In this document: positions 5,926 through 9,828 of the stretch, piece by piece
Numbering within the stretch: position 1 is the stretch's first letter
Layout: each line of letters opens with the position of its first letter
NCBI GenBank assembly: GCA_964511155.1
Contig: CAZEEJ010000199.1
Coordinates: forward strand, 1-9,828
Direction of reading: 5' to 3'
From: JAAYDF01 sp964511155
GTDB lineage: Bacteria > Planctomycetota > Phycisphaerae > UBA1845 > PWPN01
DNA: 9,828 nucleotides
Program-made: the position numbers and the translations under genes
Notes under the pieces: model-generated
Told to the model about the DNA's origin: nothing
The model's database searches: none
Seen by the model: the letters and a program-made list of their open reading frames with translations, nothing else

Positions 5926-6000
5926 GGTACGAAACGCAAAGGCGCCAAGACACGAAGCAAGCATCAGGGATCACGTCTGTTGTCTTTGAAAAACTGGCAA
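5926..6000. repeat. Possible degenerate intergenic repeat (AAAGGCGCCAAGACACGAAG type)
   Basis: The stretch containing CGCAAAGGCGCCAAGACACG resembles purine-rich intergenic sequences I recall scattered in many environmental bacterial genomes, sometimes next to GxxExxY-family genes. It has no open frame with credible protein features, and no second copy occurs in this window. Assignment rests on recall only. Confidence 0.25.
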
Positions 6001-6058
6001 GACGGTCTCGCGTTGCGTTGTGCAGCCGGGCTATTGAGTTGGGCGCAACTCGCCTCCC

Positions 6059-6182
6059 GCGGGGCAAAATGGGGACAGGCACCGCGGGAGCGATGTGCCC
6101 CAGGCCTGAACTTGGCCTGCATCCGAGGATGTTCCCTTCATCAAGCAGCGCTGGCGCGGAGCCAGTCCCCATTTTGCCCCGC
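6059..6182. repeat. Inverted-repeat element, copy 2 (REPIN-like)
   Basis: Arms of 28 nt (6059-6086 and 6155-6182) are inverted copies with only two mismatches, around a 68-nt loop. The left arm reads GCGGGGCAAAAT, then GGGGACAGGCAC, then CGCG; the right arm carries GAGCCAGTCCCC. The core and both mismatch positions equal those of the element at 1828-1940, while the outer and inner flanks differ. Each end can also fold alone: GGCAC (6078-6082) with GTGCC (6095-6099), and CTGGC (6151-6155) with GCCAG (6161-6165). The loop holds CAGGCC-TGAACTT-GGCCTG (6101-6119). This is the two-hairpins-in-inverted-orientation plan of REPINs moved by REP-associated tyrosine transposases. It lies between the convergent ends of rsfS and the large minus-strand gene. 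The rest of the gap from 5901 to 6270 holds no credible gene. Confidence 0.82.
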
Positions 6183-6270
6183 CGTCGCCATCCACGCGTC
6201 CCCGGGGCAGACAAGGTTCCGCGCGCGATGGTCTGATCGCAGCTACAGGGGGCGTCGAGTTCAGGGAAGC

Positions 6271-9231
6271 TCACGGTATCTCGGATGCGACGGCGGTGAG
6301 GCGGCAGTTATCGAACGTGACATGGCCGTGCCTGTAGTTGCCGGCCTGAACGGCCTCGAGGATGAATCGCACGCGGGCGGTGCTCGGCCTGGTCTCGAAC
6401 GCCAGTTGAAGTTTGCGGTAATCGCCCGCGCTGCTGACCGCCTGCTTGGGATGCTGGTGGATGACGCGGCCCTGGCCATCCAGTTCCTCCACGATCAGGC
6501 CGGCCGAGTCGCACGGGTTTGTGCCGAAGCCCTCGCCCTGGAGGTCGGCCGCGCGGATCCACGCTGACGCGGTGTAGGTTGTGCCCGGCTTCACCCTGAC
6601 CTCCTGCCACAGCAGCGTGTGTCCACCGCGGTCGGCGTGGGTACGCACCGCCTGCTTGCCGTCGTGGTACTCGGGCAGTCCACAGTCCGGGTGGGCGATG
6701 TAGTCGGACTCGATCCAGAGGTAGGCTTGCCCCGCCGAGGCGAAGGTGTAGTTCCAGCCGGCCGCGCTCCCGGTTTTGCCGAGGGCACCGAGATCCTTGG
6801 GGCCGCCCTCCTCGAAGTTGCCGTTGGCCAGCAGGTTGCCGTCCTCTCTCGTGGCCGGCGCGGCGCTCACGGGCGGTTGCACCGGTACCGGTATCGCGCT
6901 GTGCCCGGCGAGGCGGTACTCGTCGCCCGGCTCCCCCGTGGGCGTGTACGCGGTCAGTTCGATGGCCTGCACCGTGGCCCGGCCGCGGTTGATGCCTTTG
7001 AACCGAATGGACACGATGCCGTTTTCAGGCTTCACGTTCTCAAAGACGAGGTCTACCGCACGGTTCAGTCCGTGATGCCGCGACCGCCGCGCGGACATCT
7101 GCTCCGGTTGCGTGGCGACGATTCCGGCCGCTTGTGCCGCCGTTGCCGCGATGTCCATTCCGCTGACCACCTCCCGCCCGTTGATCAGAATGCTCGTGGC
7201 CCGCGTCTCAGGCTCGGCGTTCCACCGGTGCTCAGCAAAAAGGAGCCGAACCTGATAGTTGCCTGGGCCGACGGTGAAATCGGCCCAGAACTCCGGGAAT
7301 TGTGCGCCGTAGCGATAGAGCTCCGGGTCGCTGGTGCCCGCGACCACCAGTTGCCGTCTCTGGGTGAGCCAGGCGGCGGCCACACAGTCGACCTTGTTGC
7401 CCGCGCGGACGACCCACTCGGTCGCAGGCCGCCAGGCGTTGCCGGCCGAGTCCACGTAGTCCTCACGATGCGGGTAACCGAAGATCCAGCGCTGGGGGAC
7501 GATCGGGCCGTGGTCACCGGCAAGCGTACAAGGCTGACTCGTCGCCGGTTTGTCTAGCGGCGTGCCCGTAACGATCACGGTGGTGCCCGGCGCGTGCTCG
7601 ACGAAAACCAGCACCCCCGCGTCGGCCGGTGCGTGCTTCACCCTCATCGGCGCCGACGCACCCGCCACCTCCGCTTTGACCGTATCGCTCTTGAACGGAA
7701 CCCACAGCACGGTGGCGGCCTTCGCGTCGGGCGGGCCGGCCACCTTGAAGCGGATCGAATCATGTTCGTACTGCACGTCCACCACAGTGTGCGTGCTGCG
7801 GACGATGTGCGCTTCATGTGCCGGAGCGAACACCTCGGGCATCCAGGCGATGGCGTTGAGGCAATGCTTGAGTACCATCGGGTGGGCGATCTTGAACCAG
7901 TCACCCGCAACGACCGGCCCGCCGTCGATGCCATCCTCGACCACGCCGGTCGGCAGGAAATCGTATGTGGCGAGGATCATCTGCCGCCGGGCCATCTCGC
8001 GGGCCCAGGCGACCGTCGTGTTTGTATCCATTCCCGCACGGGTTGAAGCTCGCGGCTGATCAGCGTCGGATAACACGGCCGCATACTGGGCATACACCGG
8101 CGCCAGTTCCAGCGGGCCGTACCACAACGAGCGCCCACAGCAGCCGCTCGACTCCGGATACGCCCACGCGCCGCTGAACGTGTCGCCGTTGGACGATGAA
8201 ACACACGTCCGGTTGATGAACAGCGTCAGGATGTTGCGGGTGTCGCTCCGCCAGTTGGGGAACTCGTCGGGGTGGTCCATCATGTATCGACAGACAAACT
8301 CCGTGACGTTCTCGACCTGGACATCGCAGGCCCAGTCCCAGTAGTTGCGGCCCCATACGTCGTGCTCGAGCCAGTTTGGCAGGAGCACGTCTCGGAGGTA
8401 AGCGATACCGTCGGTGCGGGCCGCGACGAGCGCACCGTTTTCGCCCGAATAGCCGTTGCGGATCAGTTCGTCGAAGAACTCGAGGATGAACGCCACCCCG
8501 CCCGTGGCGATGTCCTCCCACGGGGCGTCCTGCGGGTTGGCGTAGCGCGGCCACGGGTTCACGCCCGGTTCGCGGAGGCGCTTGGCCGCGAGCAGGTCAG
8601 CCCAGTGCCGGGCCGCCTCCATGTAGCGATCGTTCCCGCAGAGCTGTGCCGCCCGCACCATGACGATGCCCACTTCGGCCGCAATGTCGAGCTGAATCAG
8701 CCCGTGCGGATCGGCGTGGCCGTACGGCTTGCCGCGCAGAGGCACGCTGATGAGGAAGCGCGGCCAATCGTGATCGTCGGGCGTCAGGGCGAAATCGAGC
8801 AGCGCGTCGGCCTGCAGGGCCACGACTTCCTTGGCCCACGGATCGCCCGAATAGCGGTAGTAATCGATCAGCCCGCCGAGAATGTACGCGGCCCGCTGGG
8901 CGAGGTCGCCGTTGGCCCAGTCTCCGATCTCGGGGATGGTGATGTTGCCCTCGGCGTCGATGTGCCACGCTCCGCTGTAGATGTACTCCGGCAGGCTGCG
9001 CGGAGCCTTGCCTGCGGGCGTCCAGGGATAGCGCTTGAGCATGGCAACCGCCACGCGGATACGCTCGTCGATCTGGCCATTGGTGCCGGTGTACCAGGGG
9101 GCAATCACCCCGTGCTGGTCATGGACCGCCTTGTGGGCGTAGTATCGTTCCTGGACGGTGGCGGCGGAAACGGCGGACACGACACCTGCAATCAACAGGG
9201 CGACACATCGGAAGGAACACATCGCATGCAC
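6271..9231 (-). CDS. Large secreted multidomain carbohydrate-active protein
   Basis: A 986-residue exported protein. Residues 1-24 form a Sec signal peptide (hydrophobic ALLIAGVVSAVSA, cleavage near A23/A24). Residues 25-470 are alpha-helix-rich with repeated aromatic helices (LGGLIDYYRYSGDPWAKEV, ARHWADLLAAKRL), like the (alpha/alpha) barrels of several glycoside hydrolases and polysaccharide lyases. They include PESSGCCGRSLWYGPLE with adjacent cysteines 364-365, reminiscent of GH127-type cysteine motifs but not proof of that family. Residues 475-556 look like a beta-sandwich, 590-762 like a malectin domain (DYVDSAGNAW, QVRLLFAEHRW, SIRFKGINRGRATVQAIEL), and 798-980 like a CenC/CBM4-9 jelly roll (NLLANGNFEEGG, KPGTTYTASAWIRA, VTFDNCRL). 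GTG at 9231 is chosen because AAAGGAG (9240-9246) lies 8 nt upstream; ATG at 9222 is the alternative. The stop is TGA. It probably acts on plant or algal polysaccharide outside the cytoplasm; the substrate is unknown. Confidence 0.88.
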   Translation of the reverse strand: MHAMCSFRCVALLIAGVVSAVSAATVQERYYAHKAVHDQHGVIAPWYTGTNGQIDERIRVAVAMLKRYPWTPAGKAPRSLPEYIYSGAWHIDAEGNITIPEIGDWANGDLAQRAAYILGGLIDYYRYSGDPWAKEVVALQADALLDFALTPDDHDWPRFLISVPLRGKPYGHADPHGLIQLDIAAEVGIVMVRAAQLCGNDRYMEAARHWADLLAAKRLREPGVNPWPRYANPQDAPWEDIATGGVAFILEFFDELIRNGYSGENGALVAARTDGIAYLRDVLLPNWLEHDVWGRNYWDWACDVQVENVTEFVCRYMMDHPDEFPNWRSDTRNILTLFINRTCVSSSNGDTFSGAWAYPESSGCCGRSLWYGPLELAPVYAQYAAVLSDADQPRASTRAGMDTNTTVAWAREMARRQMILATYDFLPTGVVEDGIDGGPVVAGDWFKIAHPMVLKHCLNAIAWMPEVFAPAHEAHIVRSTHTVVDVQYEHDSIRFKVAGPPDAKAATVLWVPFKSDTVKAEVAGASAPMRVKHAPADAGVLVFVEHAPGTTVIVTGTPLDKPATSQPCTLAGDHGPIVPQRWIFGYPHREDYVDSAGNAWRPATEWVVRAGNKVDCVAAAWLTQRRQLVVAGTSDPELYRYGAQFPEFWADFTVGPGNYQVRLLFAEHRWNAEPETRATSILINGREVVSGMDIAATAAQAAGIVATQPEQMSARRSRHHGLNRAVDLVFENVKPENGIVSIRFKGINRGRATVQAIELTAYTPTGEPGDEYRLAGHSAIPVPVQPPVSAAPATREDGNLLANGNFEEGGPKDLGALGKTGSAAGWNYTFASAGQAYLWIESDYIAHPDCGLPEYHDGKQAVRTHADRGGHTLLWQEVRVKPGTTYTASAWIRAADLQGEGFGTNPCDSAGLIVEELDGQGRVIHQHPKQAVSSAGDYRKLQLAFETRPSTARVRFILEAVQAGNYRHGHVTFDNCRLTAVASEIP

Positions 9232-9239
9232 GACGCACG

Positions 9240-9246
9240 CTCCTTT
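9240..9246 (-). promoter_or_regulatory. Ribosome binding site deciding the GTG start of the large gene
   Basis: AAAGGAG on the minus strand lies 8 nt before GTG at 9231 and 17 nt before the in-frame ATG at 9222. The spacing favours the GTG. Confidence 0.7.
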
Positions 9247-9288
9247 CGGCTGGGCAGGCCTCCATGTGGCTCGGACAGTCTGGGCCGC

Positions 9289-9317
9289 ATCGTAGCCTCA
9301 GCCCGACCAGCGGTCCA
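9289..9317 (-). promoter_or_regulatory. Promoter candidate for the large secreted protein gene
   Basis: On the minus strand TGGACC (plus 9312-9317) and TACGAT (plus 9289-9294) are separated by 17 bp, each matching the sigma-70 consensus at 4 of 6 positions. The leader would be about 50 nt before the GTG start. The match is moderate and could occur by chance in this GC-rich DNA. Confidence 0.3.
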
Positions 9318-9640
9318 CCCAGTCGAAGCCGTGTTCTGCGCCATTCAGTCTCCCGTGCCGACGGAACGTCATGCACGACTCCGCCACGCCCGTCGCAGCC
9401 ACCTACAGGCGGAACTGACCCTTCTCGCCGACGGACGCCCACCGGCCGACCGGCGGGGTGGCCAGGCTTCCTCGACCAGGATCGCCAGCCGAAATCGGAC
9501 GCGAGGTGCGCCCCCATCAGAGGGCCCGCCCTCGCCTGTAGCCAACCCGTAGAGTAAAGACAGTACCGCCGCAAAGAAGGAAACTGACAGGTGGCTGTCC
9601 GTCCCACATTTCCGGGTGAAGAGGAGACGGGCGAAGTCGA

Positions 9641-9699
9641 TGATTGGCGCAACACGCGGGGGCCAATCAGCATGGGGGGATGTCTCGATCAGCGAGACA
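9641..9699. repeat. Two adjacent perfect hairpins
   Basis: TGATTGGC (9641-9648) pairs with GCCAATCA (9662-9669) over a 13-nt loop, and TGTCTCG (9681-9687) pairs with CGAGACA (9693-9699) over a 5-nt loop. They lie 11 bp apart, 40 to 100 bp upstream of TACAAT at 9739. They could be operators or the remains of a terminator; neither is followed by a T-tract of useful length. Confidence 0.5.
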
Positions 9700-9738
9700 G
9701 CCTCGCGTGTCCCGTTTTCCTCACCTGGGGAAACGAAG

Positions 9739-9744
9739 TACAAT
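9739..9744 (+). promoter_or_regulatory. Possible -10 element of a gene beyond the window
   Basis: TACAAT followed by GAAG repeats the context of the -10 of the response regulator gene (TACAATGAGG at 4731). No good -35 lies 17 bp upstream; TTTTCC at 9715-9720 (18 bp) is the nearest. A start at the terminal ATG (9826) would give a leader of about 75 nt. Confidence 0.3.
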
Positions 9745-9828
9745 GAAGATCGCTGCCACCCTCGCCCGCATTGGTCGGGACGCGCGGAGCGGCAGCACTG
9801 TTGCGGGTGAAGTTGGTCTGGCAACATG

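Larger units (their letters stand above)
9318..9828. other. Intergenic region without a credible gene
   Basis: About 510 bp upstream of the large gene. Open frames here have arginine- and serine-rich translations without domains, starts or ribosome binding sites. Visible structure: a short stem GACAG-GTGG-CTGTC (9586-9599), a perfect 8-bp inverted repeat (9641-9669), a perfect 7-bp hairpin (9681-9699) and TACAAT (9739-9744). The last three bases are ATG, which may start a gene that runs beyond the window, but no ribosome binding site clearly supports it. Confidence 0.5.

Noticed and set aside
5920..6567. Plus-strand open frame of 215 codons across the second element
   Set aside because: It runs through the inverted repeat and into the 3' end of the large minus-strand gene, with no conserved domain.
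8272..9552. Plus-strand open frame of 426 codons opposite the large secreted protein gene
   Set aside because: It is antisense to a gene with a signal peptide, ribosome binding site and recognisable domains, and its translation has no family features.
9586..9609. Third copy of the REPIN-like core near GACAGGTGGCTGTCCGTCCC
   Set aside because: It shares only a loose GGGAC-type resemblance on the minus strand and has no inverted partner with the conserved mismatches.
9369..9827. Minus-strand open frame of 152 codons in the right-hand intergenic region
   Set aside because: The translation has no domain or signal sequence, no ribosome binding site is visible, and it overlaps structured non-coding features.

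Overview
This is high-GC bacterial DNA with no sign of phage, plasmid or introns. The gene set (single-copy housekeeping genes beside a large secreted carbohydrate-active protein and rapidly diverging lipoproteins) and the style of the intergenic repeats suggest a planctomycete-like bacterium, perhaps Phycisphaerae-like. That placement is inference from recall, not from a search.

Layout, left to right. (1) 1-1756, plus strand: the 3' end of an ATP sulfurylase gene (sat), then 13 bp later a DHH/DHHA1 phosphoesterase of the NrnA type (oligoribonuclease/pAp phosphatase). They probably form one operon. (2) 1757-2040: a nested inverted-repeat element between two convergent transcription units. (3) 2041-3959, minus strand: an operon of three small predicted lipoproteins, related in pattern, each with its own ribosome binding site and with a sigma-70-like promoter at 4033-4061. 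(4) 4062-4180: two direct copies of a GC-rich hairpin. (5) 4180-4617, minus: an ASCH-domain protein, divergent from (6) 4788-5393, plus: a response regulator with an unusual receiver plus Cro/C1-type HTH architecture, then (7) rsfS at 5442-5900, a ribosomal silencing factor. (8) 5901-6270: another convergent gap, holding a second inverted-repeat element with the same core as the first. (9) 6271-9231, minus: a 986-residue secreted multidomain protein with an alpha-helical N-terminal part, a malectin-like domain and a C-terminal carbohydrate-binding jelly roll. (10) 9232-9828: mainly non-coding, with a promoter candidate for the large gene, two perfect hairpins and a -10-like TACAAT ahead of an ATG at the very end.

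The most notable signal not explained by genes is the pair of REPIN-like elements at 1783-1972 and 6059-6182. Both carry GGGGACAGGCAC on the left and GAGCCAGTCCCC on the right. Both keep the same two A-A mismatches in the stem, while the sequences around the core differ between copies but stay self-complementary within each copy. Both lie between convergent genes. No complete new defence or metabolic system is visible. The sat-nrnA linkage, the lipoprotein trio and the REC-XRE regulator are the best gene-level leads.
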